Positions 34,501-46,500 of a DNA stretch of 64,000 nucleotides are shown piece by piece. Source of the stretch: Paralithodes platypus (lineage: Eukaryota; Arthropoda; Malacostraca; Decapoda; Lithodidae); NCBI GenBank assembly GCA_032716605.1, contig CM064571.1, positions 17,539,862 through 17,603,861 of the forward strand, given 5' to 3'. The stretch's first letter is position 1, and every line of letters begins with the position of its first letter. The notes beneath the pieces were generated by a model. The model made no database searches and had not been told where the DNA came from. It worked only from the letters and a program-made list of their open reading frames with translations. Position numbers and translations under genes: made by a program.

Positions 34501-37500
34501 GAAATGACATCACAATAAAGTTTAATGGTCAGGTCACTCTCTAACCTTCTCCTGACCCCCAGAAAAATCCGGGAACGGTGCGCGTGCCCGAGGAGGACCG
34601 CGGGACAGAGGAGGTAGAGCTGGACGTTAGTGTTGACGTGTCCCGGGCAGGACTCTTGTCACCACATCTGCCCCGCCTCTGTTCACTAGCACCCACCGCC
34701 ACCTATGCCTCAGACCGGGATATCAAGCTCTGGGCCACACATCGAACAGGTTAGTTAAGGGGGGTCACCTGCAAGTTTAAATACTTTTGTCCCTCCTGCC
34801 CTCATTCCCACATACATGTGGAAAGACCCTGTCCAGAAATGTGAAACACCTCAATCTTTCAGACTATTACCTTGGTTAACTGACTTGATGGTGTAATGGT
34901 TACAGTGTTTAAAATCTGTATTTGGTAACTCAGGTTCGAATGCCGGTGGATCACATGCTTGTTTTCATTCATTTCTTTGGGAGGTGTTTCGAACAAAGTA
35001 CAATAGACGAGGGGGATAGTCTGAATCGGATATCAGGCGCCAAAACATTTACATTAGTTTTTTGGACTTGATCCAAAAGAGAATACTTGTACAGTACAAT
35101 TATTTTGATATAATATAGGTCTTGAGACAGTACCTTGGTCTTTCAGACAAGTCTGAAAGTAGCATGAAGTCCAGTTGAGATACCTTGTCTAAAAGTAACT
35201 TTTTAAGGTTCTACTGTATACAAATTATACTATCATATGTAAGGAGTTGTTGTTCCCCAGGCTGTCTGACCGAACAGCCCCAAGGTCCCGAGGAAGGCCA
35301 AGGCCATAACCGAGCGCCCCCACAGAACCCTCCCCGCTTTACCACTAATAAAGCCCAGATAACCGAAGCCGCTTTCAGGCAAGGCGCGGAAAAGCCCGGG
35401 ACACCGAAGCCCCACCCAAGGCCCAGTGCCTCTCAACAATTATGAAGGAAAAGTTGAGGGGAAAAGGATGTAAGGAGTTAACACTAAGTACTGCCATGTT
35501 ACAGAGTTGGACGGAGACTGGTCACTGGTGAGTGATGTGACGCACCACCTACCAACCAGAGGTGTGGGGCGCTGTAGTGATGGAGGACGCGGGGACCTCA
35601 CCACACCTTGTGTTTGTCACTACCAGGTACAGTACCTCACTCTTCTTCAACTGGCGTCACATGAGGGCATATATCCGGTACTAGGCTATTTCTATTTTGA
35701 AGTTAGTAACTTATAATCAGGAACAAATAATCATCTATGTTACAATTGTCAGGGCTTTGGTCATACCAGTGACAGGTGTTATCGGAAAAATGAGGATCCA
35801 AAATGCAACTTCTGTGCTGGTACTCATAACTCAAAAGACTGCACCAACAAGACTTCCCCCAAATGTATAAATTGTATGAGCTCCACATCAGTTACGGAGC
35901 CGCCAAATCATTTCGCCTCAAGTAGAAATTGTCCTTTAATGACAGCTCAGAGAAATAAAGTTATTGAGAACACCGATTTTGTAGGTTCAAAAAACTGAAA
36001 AATGCACATGGGAGCCGGTTGAAACTGGGTCTGTTGAATGTTCGTTCCTTGCGTAACAAAATGGATCATATTTGCGAGATCTTGGATGAACGTAACCTTG
36101 ATGTATTATGTCTCACTGAGACCTGGTTGTTCGAGTCAGATCTGAATATTATCCAGGCGGCATTGCCTAAAACCCATTCCATAATAAATGTTCCTAGGCC
36201 TAGGGGAGATCATCCGGGTGGTGGAGTGGCAGTTGTCTACTCCACATCTCTGGTGAATATCTTGCAAATAAGCCATAACCCAGCCCCTCTTTATTATGAA
36301 CTGTTGGAAGTGGAAATAAAACTCCATCAACAAATTCTAAGAATGGCAGTTGTCTATAGGCCTGGCCATCGTGGCACAGATAGGGGTTTTATGGAAGAGT
36401 TTGGGCAGTTTCTCGAGGAATTTTCTGCTAAAACTGGAAGACTTTTGATGTGTGGAGATTTTAATTACTGGGTTGACAGCCCTCATCTGAAGCCATTCTC
36501 TCCTGAGTTCCTTGAGTTGACTGATCAGAACAATTTTGTAAACCATGTGTCCCACCCAACTCATATCTTAGGACACACCTTGACTTGGTTTTCTCTCCTG
36601 TGGGTTGTGGTGGTGTTCTGGATGTTGATGTTGAGAATGCTGACCCTAATACCTCTGATCATGCTTTGATTACTTTCAGCTTTGATTTCCCTAAGCCACT
36701 CACACATGAAAAAGTAATCAGATTTATAAATTATAAAAATGCAGACCTAAATTTGGCTAGCAGTGAAGTAAAACAGTACTTGGGAAGTATTGATACTTCC
36801 AACCTTACTTCAGATGAGCTGGTGGAGGTACATGGAAATGCACTTAAATTAGTGTTCGATCATCACTGTCCAGAAGTAGAGAAGAAAATCATAGTACGAG
36901 ATGATTCGCCCTGGTATAGCACTCGAGTTAAATTTCTTAGAAGAGTGCGTAGAAGAGCTGAACGTGAATGGCGGAAAAATAAAACAGACTCTACATGGTT
37001 GCAATACCTGTCAGCCAGAAGAGCTGTGGTCTACAAAATCAAAGATGAAAAGAAAGTGTATTATCAGGGAAAAGTTGACTCGTGTGGTAACGACCAGAGG
37101 AGGTTGGCTTCAATTGTAAACAGTTTACTTGGAAAAACAAGAGTCAGCTTAAGACCTTCTGTACCTGATGCCGAGTTGGCTGCCAACTTTGTGGCATTTT
37201 TTGCTGGCAAGATAACTCGCATAAGACAGGAATTGGATGATGCTTCTGTTGGTGAAGAACTTTCAGTTGTACTCCAACCCCGACACATTCCTAATTTATT
37301 AGTGGCCCCTCCATCATTGACGGTAGTTTGAATCTACCGCGCATACTCTAAGTTTTTTCTGGGTCCGTGTCAGGCTTCCCGGGGTGGGAAGTTATCGCTT
37401 CGGTGGTGTGTTGGCGGTGGTTCCTGTTGTGATATTCCAGTGAGTGTTATATTTCAACTATTTTCATGCCGTCTACCTAGGCCTAGCCAGCCGCTCGTAG

Positions 37501-40500
37501 CTTTGCCACATGTCTAGTGTTATTATTTATTTTATAAATATGCCCTACTGTGTCATGTGTATCCGGGTTTTAGTTGTGTATTGGCTAATTCCTCGGACTA
37601 TAATTGTTTCCTGGTTTAGTTGTGTATTGGCTAATTCCACAGATTATGTTGTGACCTTGGTTAGTCGTGCGTGTCTCTCCTCGTGTCGTATTGTTCAGAT
37701 GGTGTCTGTTCAGGGTGGGGTTTGCCTTCCGGCGGGTTTTTCTCGGTTTCACCATGAAAAATCCTGACCGATGAGCAGTGTTGGGCCACACGTGGTTTTA
37801 ACTCTGGCTGGTTCCCCGGCGTGGGGAGGTGTCTGTGGCTCTCCAGGACTGCGTCTCTGTGGGTGCCTGGTTTCAGGCCTCCTTTAAATTCCCGGCGGGA
37901 TGGCTGTACCCATCCTTACATATATATTTAGATATATATAAAGAAACGACGTTCTTGAGAACACTCGTTTTTATAGGTTTTTCTACCTGGTTTACGACAA
38001 CCACATGGAAAACCTAGCTGTTGTTTAGGCGTTCCTCCCCGGCGATCTTTTACAAAGAAGTGGGGTCAGGAACTTGTGGGGTTAACTTTTAGACTTCTCA
38101 CCCGGCGGGTGCACCTGAGCAGGGTGGGATAAACGACTTAGGTCTCATATAGTTAACCAATCCATTTGAGTGATACTCTGTGTATCGCTGCCTTTACTCT
38201 TACGGCAATTGAAGGTTCAGTGAGGTTTAACCAAATCGATTCCCACACCCGGCGGGTGCCCCTAAGTGGAGGAACTAAGGAATTTATAAACAAATTCAAT
38301 TTCGATTAACCTTAATTGGGTGATACTTTCAGTATCGCCGCCTTCTATTTTTACGACGATCGTTTGGGACAATTCGTTAAAAAATCAGATCTCGTATATT
38401 CCTGCGCTATTCTACTAAAATTGTTACAAAATTGAATCTTGAGACAGTCACCACCTCCTACAGACTATAAGTGCCATACTGGACCATTATATCAGAGGGT
38501 ATTCTTCATGTTCTTTAGCTAAGAAGATTTGTTTAGCCTCTTTACACCCAGCCGCGTAGCGAGATGTGTTAGCTGTGTCTTTGCATCCCGTTACCCGGCG
38601 GGTTATTAACACTTGTATGCGAACACGTGGGTTAACCTTATGAGCATTAATTCCTGGAAATTTTTCTTTATTTTTCCAGAGCTGAGCTCCGGCGGACCAA
38701 TACAGACCCGGCGGTAGTTTCCTCACACCAGTCTCTGTCATGGCTACTGTGGCCCCAGTTTTTGCCCTGTGCATTACCCCTACTTGCGCGGGTATCCCAA
38801 TTTTTGCGCATACCCTTTGCATAAGGTGTGTTAGATGTCTAGACCGTTCAAGGGGTCTCTGGGTTACAATTAATTGTTCCTTTTGCTCCCAATTAGCCAA
38901 TAAAGTCCTGTGTGACAATGACAAGACCGCGGCGGTAGCGTTGAGAGAGGTCAGACAACAAATGTCGGCCTACACTACCATTGTCGCACATAAGTCACTT
39001 CAATGTGACAACGTCCCACTTTGGGATAAGTTACTGTCAGAGCACCCTCCCCCTAAACGTACCTCTAGAGTAAGGGTTTTAAGCCGACAGAGACTAGCCA
39101 GGGTTCTGTATCGTCTGTGGATACGTCTAAACGCCCGAGAGAGCCTACTCCCCCGGCAGCCACCTCCTCGTCGCAGGCGAGATCGAGGTCAAGGTCACCT
39201 CTCAGACAGCGGTCTTCAAGTCGGGCCTCTTCCCCGGCGAGTAAGAAGTGTAAGACTGAAGCTTCCCCCAGTGGTCATGGTGGTGATTCTTCCAAACCTA
39301 AGTCTAGTTCGCGGTCACACCATAGCCACAAATCCTCCAAAAAGGATTCCCATAAGAAGTCCTCTCGACATTCTACTAAGTCTAGTGCATCTCATCGTAC
39401 CTCTACACCTGAAAATGTTTCTGTTACAGCCTCAGAGTATAGTGAAGCGCCTGTCCCTAAACAAGATTTACCTATTGATATTTTAACCCTAGAAACGGAA
39501 AGTTCAGGAAATTCAATAATTGAGAATGTTTCAGACTCTCAAGAGAGCGTAGGCCAGAGCCTCGGTGTTTGGCGGTTTGCTCAGCCAGGGTCTGACCATC
39601 CACGTTCGACTCTTACGAGTCACACAGTAGCCGATGTCCACAGGGACGCGGCGACCCCATCCTCTATCCCTGACTTATCTTGGAAACAAGGTGCCCCTGC
39701 CTCGGCGGGGTCTTCTCAGGAGGATCGGGAGGAACAAGATGAAGTGTCATTAATTTCAGATAGGGATGGACAAGGGTCAGGCTCAGGCCTGGACGCCGCC
39801 CATGATAATACTGATTTACCTGAAAGTTCTGCATCTAACCAGTTTGTTACAGCACAAGAAATTGATGGGTTACTTACTCATGCTCTATCAAATTTCTTTA
39901 ATCAACAACGAGAAAACCCCACAATGGACTTGGGGGCTCCCTTGACAAGTTCTGCGGTACGGCCTCTGATAACGTCAATCGATTTATCTAAGATTCCTAA
40001 CCCTCCTACTCTGTCACCGGCAGGGAGCTCTAAGCCAGCTACGGCGGCATTCACTACGTCAAATGTCAGGGTCATTACGGATGTTAATCCACCCCCTCTA
40101 GACAAAGCGCCTCTTAGAAAGGTAGCTATGCCCCTGCTTTATGGGCCAGACGAGTCATGGGTCCCTTTGAACCCCTCTAAGCCAGAGCTTGCCCAGCCTA
40201 CCTTGTCAGGGGAACTCCCGGTACCACGTGAGTGGTTTATCCAGGGAAATAAGTCAAAGAAATTAAGGGCATTGGATGCCTTGGGTAATGTTTTGGACAT
40301 AAATATCAAGGCTATACCTAGTTATTATCATCAGGATTATTTTGTTTATGCATCTAAGCCTGCTTTACCCCCTGCCTCAGCTTCAAAACTTTTTTCAGAC
40401 TGGTCTAAGCTGGATGGGTTTAATGATATTAAGGCTTTGTCGGCTCTTACTCCTGAACTAGATTTACAGACCGTCACAGACGAGACAGCTAATCCAGTGT

Positions 40501-43500
40501 TGAAGGTGGGACAGTTGGGACCAGGACCTTGGGTGGATTGGGAGGTAGAGGCTCAAAACTTTGCAACCACTTTCACTTCTAAATCTTCCCACCAGATCCC
40601 TCAGGATACACATTCATGGTTCTCCATGCCGGTAGGTTCTGCCGGCGGAGTTCCGTCAGCTTTATTTTCTTTTCTAGCTGCCCCTAAGATTAATCTTTGT
40701 GAACTAAAGGAACCATTCACTACCCCTACCCCTTCTCACCTAGACAGAGAATTTAGGCTAAGGGGAAAAGCTTTCCGCCTGTTTTCACAGTACATAGTTT
40801 CTCAACAGGTGGCTAAGTCTTTACTCAGGTCTACTCAGGCAATCGCAGACGCGGATGCTCGAAGATCAGTTGAGTTATCCCGGCGTCTGATTCTTCAGTC
40901 GTCGATTCAATCCTTAGGTGACATACGCACAGCCTTACTTGAGGCGGTGCGAGCACGACAGGATCTTAGGATGTCATTAGTTCGCAAGCTGCCTGATCGC
41001 ATTGCTAACCAGGTGGTAATGTCCCCAGTACTTACACCTTCTTTAATGTCCCCTGATGTATGGCGAACAGTGTTTAACATGGCACAGGCCGTGAAGCACA
41101 GTCCCGCACAGGCTAAGAAACCTGCATTTAACTTCCCCAAACCTAAGCCTCCTACTAAAGCTCAGCCAGGGGGTTCTAAGCCGTTTCTTCCGCCTAAGTC
41201 CTCCCAATCCCCCCTGGGTCAGTTCAGGCATAGACAGAGAGGGTTTTCAGGACAGAGGGGACGCGGCCAGTATAAGCCGGGGCAGGGCCAGTCTTCGGCC
41301 CACACCAGCCAGCCGGCGAAGCGTCCAACACCACCAAACCCACCATCTTTCTCACTCCCAGTGCCTGTCTTAGAGCCGGAGGAACCGAGGGAAGTACAGC
41401 CGGCGAACCCTTGTCTGCTAACTGGGTCGTTCCGAACGTGTCACCAAGCATGGCCGTTAAAAACCTGGGCACGGATGGTGGCACGCAAAGGCATCACTTG
41501 GCAGTGGCTCCGGCGACCTCGCTTACGTCAGCCGACAACGGCAAATTGTGTTTCATTAGAGGTGGAGTCGCTGGTCCAGGAGATGATTGCCAAGAATGTC
41601 ATCATCCCGGTCCCTCCAGATTACCCTGTATTCACGTCAAAACTGTTTTTGGTTCCCAAACGGGACAGTGTTCAGATGAGGCCGGTCGTAGACCTGTCTT
41701 ATCTGAATCGTCACATTTACAACGAGTCTTTCAGAATGTTAACAGTTCATCAAATCAGGCTAACACTTTCGCCGGGAGGCTGGATGTGTTCCCTAGACCT
41801 GACAGACGCCTATTGGCACGTGTCGGTCAACAAAAGATTTCAAAGGTTTCTGGCCTTGAGGATCAGGCACCAAAATTTTGTTTTTCAGAGGATGCCGTTC
41901 GGTTTGAACCTAGCACCTCGATTATTCACGAAACTAGTCCGGCAAGCCCTGATGCCGTTGTTAAAACAGGGAATCAGAGTGTTGTGGTATCTAGACGACT
42001 GGCTGGTGGTGGCAGAGACACAACATTTATGCATAAAACATGTCAATATCATTTTAAATCATGTCAAAACTCTAGGCTTCAAGGTAAATCTGGTAAAGTC
42101 AAACCTTGTTCCCTCAAGAGTAATTCAGTGGATAGGGCTGGTCTGGGACACCGCCGCTCTCACTCTGAGTCAGAGTGTGGACAATCGCAACAGGTTTCGC
42201 AGGAAACTGTTCAGGTTTCTTCACAGTCTGACTACGACACGAAGAGTCTGGGAGTCTCTGGTCGGCTCTCTCAACTGGATTCAGCTAACTGTCAAGTTGG
42301 GCCGGTTGAAAGTAAAACGATTAATATTGGAAGGCAACAAATATTTCCCACTCTTACCGGCGGGAAAATGATGGCCCATACCAAAATTAATCCACACCTT
42401 ACTAGCGGTCTGGGCGAAGAGGGAAACATTGCACTCAATCATGTCATGGACCTCTCCTCCTCCAACGGTATGGGTAGACACGGATGCGTCAGGCACCATA
42501 GGGTGGGGATTTCAGTCAAATCAGGGGCACCAGGGTCAGGGACTTTGGTCCCACTTAGAAATCTCTCACATAAATGTCAAAGAGTTACTAGTCCCCTTGT
42601 ATTTCCTTCAGGCTCACGGCCCGGCGTTACGGGGCAAGTCAGTGGCCTTCAGAATGGACAATCTGAATGCAGTTCACTGTATTCAGAAACAAGGGTCAAC
42701 GAGGTCAAGGAAGTTGCTACTCGTGTCGGAAGAGATTTTTGTTCTAGCCACCAGTCTAGATATTTATCTTCACGCATCTTATCTCCCAGGCGTAGCGAAC
42801 GTCTGGGCAGACGCTCTGTCCCGGAGACAGAGCACGACAGTAGAATGGGAGCTCAAGCAACCCATTTTCGACCTAATGATTGCGGAGCTCTCCCATCCAC
42901 AAGTGGATCTTTTTGCGTCCGAGGAGACTCACAAGCTCCCTCTATACCTCACCCGCCGGGCGATAACGCCGGCAGGGGGGCCAGACGCCCTAGTGACAGA
43001 CTGGAACAGATGGAGCTCCATCTATCTGTTTCCGCCGCCAGATGCGTCACTAATGTGCCACGTAGTGAACAAACTACGAGTTTATCGAGGCTTAGTCTCG
43101 CTAATCGCGCCCCTGTGGCCGGCGCAGGTGTGGTACCAGCAATTAATAATGTGGTGCCCGGACCCGGTATCGCTCCCGGTCGGGTACTTCCACTTAGACA
43201 CGATTGGCAACCTAGAGACCTCGCTGACTTTTGCATTATGGACATTCAGGAGGCCAAGTGGCTAGCACCATACGGTAGGGATGTGACCAATAAATTGCTC
43301 AATCAATATACTCAGTCTACTAAGCGACAATATCAATCTCATTGGAAAGCTTTTACTTCTTGGATTGTTAGAACGGAACAAACTGTACCCTCAGTGGCAT
43401 TGTTTTTTAATTACTTGAACTATCTGTTTGAGCAGAAACGTTTATCTGTGGTTACTTTGAAGAATCACTTAACTGCGATTAGAGTGCCCTTTTTCGACCT

Positions 43501-46500
43501 TACAGGTCTATCCATACCGGTGGCGGAGGAAACAGGATTTATGAGAGCGTGTTTTAAACTCCGCCCACCTCCCCGTCAGCTCATGCCTACTTGGTCTCTG
43601 GACAAAGCTTTGTCTTTACTTCATTCTCGTCTGTATCAAAATACTGCAGACTTTGCTTTAATCTTAAAGAAGGCAGTTTTCCTTTTGGCTTTGGCCACCG
43701 GAAACAGAGTGTCTGAGCTGGCGGCGATGAGCAACACACCTAATTGTCTTAGGTTTGGTAGACTTAATGATTCAATTTCCATTGCACCCTCCCCGGCGTT
43801 TGTAGCCAAGAATGAGCATAGTGCACACGTGTTTTCTGAGTTCACGGTGCCGGCGTTAAAAAGGGGAAAGGTGCATCATAATTTATGTCCAGTGCAAGCT
43901 CTAACCAAATATTTGAGAATAGCTCCTCATAACCCCCAAGGTGCTTTATGGGTAGCGAGTACGGGTAAACGCTTACTTAAACGGCGATTAGCCTCTCTTC
44001 TGGTAGAAGTCATTAAAGAGAGTAATCCCGGCGTTGTGGGTAGGGCCCACGATTTACGCAAGTGGGCGGCCTCTTTACGTTTCCTGAAAAACTTTTCAGT
44101 TGAAGATATTGCGTCCACACAGTTGTGGGCGTCTAATCATACGTTTCTCTCTAGATACTTGTCAGTTGCTCTAGACAAACCTTCCTTACCATGTATAGCT
44201 TTAAGGCAGAGGGTCTAGGTGGCCCTGCAGTCACTTATGTTTATTTTCACGGAAGGGGGGGGGGTGCAGTCAGTTGACATAGGACACCCTAGACCCCGCC
44301 GGAGTATGAGAGCTGTGATACAATTTAAGGTTAAAATGTGATATGAAAATTTCTCTGCGAGAATTTGTGCTAGTACAAAGTTTAGTACAAAACAACGGTG
44401 TTGTTATAGTAATTTTAGCTGCGAAAGCAATGTAATATTAGTTCAATGGAGTTCATTAGCAATTGATCTCCACATATATTTTGGGGTTTATGATGTGCAC
44501 ATATAAACTTATAACTTATTATTTTTGTCACCACTCGTTGAGTGGGGTGCCTTTTGTAACTACAGATCTGTGTTCAGAATCTTCAGGGTTACCCATTTTT
44601 GTCGGGCAGGCTTCTTTGAAGCACGCACCTGCCTGAACCCCTTTTTCTTGTATATTTCCGGCCTACGCCGTATTAAATACATTTTTCAAAAGTAAGAATA
44701 CTATGTGGTTGTTTTTATTATCTGCTTTTCTAGAGTTATGATATGATTACGAATGTCCCCCTCCAGTCTTAGATATCAGGAATGTTCGTCAATGATGGAG
44801 GGGCCACTAATAAATTATAGGTTTGACTCCTGTAAGGAGATAAAGAAAACCTAATATTTAGTAGTGGCCCCGTAATCATTGACGACTGGGGCCCTCCCGA
44901 CCGTCCCCTTCCCATTCGTTGATGTATTAAGGATTTTGGTTTACTTGATATGTCAGTGAAGGAGGAATGACGCCTGATTCAGCGTCTGGTCAGAAATCCA
45001 CACAAGTACATCCACGATATGATGGAAAGCTTATTGGATAGTTATTCTTATTTTCTTTTTGTTTTTATTTTTTACGAAGTTTTTTCGTAGTGAGAACCCA
45101 ATTCATAATGACTGAAGCCATGAGTGAGGTCGCGTGCGCTCATGATGAAGGCTCCTCAGTTTTTAAATGCTCTGCGCGGTAGATTCAAACTACGGCGGAT
45201 TAGTGTTTGAAGAGGATGCCTTATGTAATAGGCATGTTCGTCAATGATTACGGGGCCACTACTAAATATTAGGTTTTCTTTATCTCCTTACAGGAGTCAA
45301 ACCTATAATAATGTCCTCTCATCCTTTCACTCAGTAGAGGTGGACATGATCTCGTGCTACATAAGAAACCTCAATAAAAAAATTTGCCCGTTGGATCCCA
45401 TAAATGTTTCCAAGCTACCAAGAGTCTATGATCACACAGTTGAGTTTATTTCCAAAATAATTAATAAGTGCTTCTCTGAAGGTAGCTTCCCACATTCTGA
45501 AAAGCATGCACTACTCCGACCTACTCTAAAGAAACCTGGACTTGATGTTGAGAACATGTTGAACTATCGTCCTGTCTCCAACCTGTCCTTCATATCAAAG
45601 ATATTAGAGCGTGCAATACTTGACCAATTACAACCACTACTTCAGCAGAATGAAACTATCCCAATTTTTCAGTCTGCTTACCGACAGCATCATTCAACTG
45701 AAACAGCATTGATTAGAGTACATAATGATCTAGTTGAGAACATTTGCAATGGTGTGGCCTCACTATTGGTCTTGCTTGATCTCTCTGCGGCTTTTGACAC
45801 AGTGGATCACGAGTTGTTATTGAGTGATCTTTATGATTGTGGTGTGCGTGACTCCGCTCTCTTGCTTCTTGGGTCGTACTTGTCAGGTAGATCCCAGAGT
45901 GTGATGGTAAATCAAGTGGTCTCGGACTCGACACCCCTGCAGTATGGTGTTCCGCAGGGATCAGTTTTGGGTCCTATCCTATTTATAATTTATATTAGCA
46001 GTTTGTCTCTTCTGCTTCGTGCACATAATGTCACCTTTCACTTTTATGCAGATGACACCCAGATTTATGTGAGAATCACAAATATAGTTGATATACGGAG
46101 TAAGATGGAATTGTTGATGTCTGATATCAAGAAGTGGATGAGAGCGAGAAAACTTAAACTAGATGATGGTAAAACTGATATTCTCATCATCCGAGGAAAT
46201 AGAAGAGCTGATGATATGGTAGGTGCCCTCTCCATCAATGTGGGTGGATCTCAGCTGCGACCGGCCAACTCTGTTCGAAATCTGGGTGTATATGTGAACT
46301 CCCGATTAGATTTCAAAGAGCATGTAAACCAGATAGTTAAAAGTTGTTACTTGCACATCAGAAATCTCTATTTGGTGAAGCCGTTTATAACCAGACGTTG
46401 CCTCCTGACGTTGGTTCACTCATTGGTCTTCTCTCGTGTTGATTATTGCAATGCCCTGTTGGTGGGTCTTCCAAATTATATTTTGAAGAAAGTTCAGTCT

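Larger units (their letters stand above)
37293..45309 (+). mobile_element. complete DIRS-type tyrosine-recombinase retrotransposon
   Basis: Left terminus AATTTATTAGTGGCCCCTCC and right terminus ending CAAACCTATAAT. A complementary region at about 44787-44884 equals the reverse complement of the right end joined to the left end, the diagnostic internal complementary region of DIRS elements. AAT stands at both termini and no target duplication is seen, as expected for insertion of a circle by recombinase. Coding: gag-RT-RNase H (39065-43265) and overlapping tyrosine recombinase (about 43230-44218). Length 8017 bp. Confidence 0.88.

Noticed and set aside
41411..43229. Long frame ahead of the tyrosine recombinase
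   Set aside because: It is the shadow of the reverse transcriptase and RNase H frame; only the part after about 43230 reads as recombinase.
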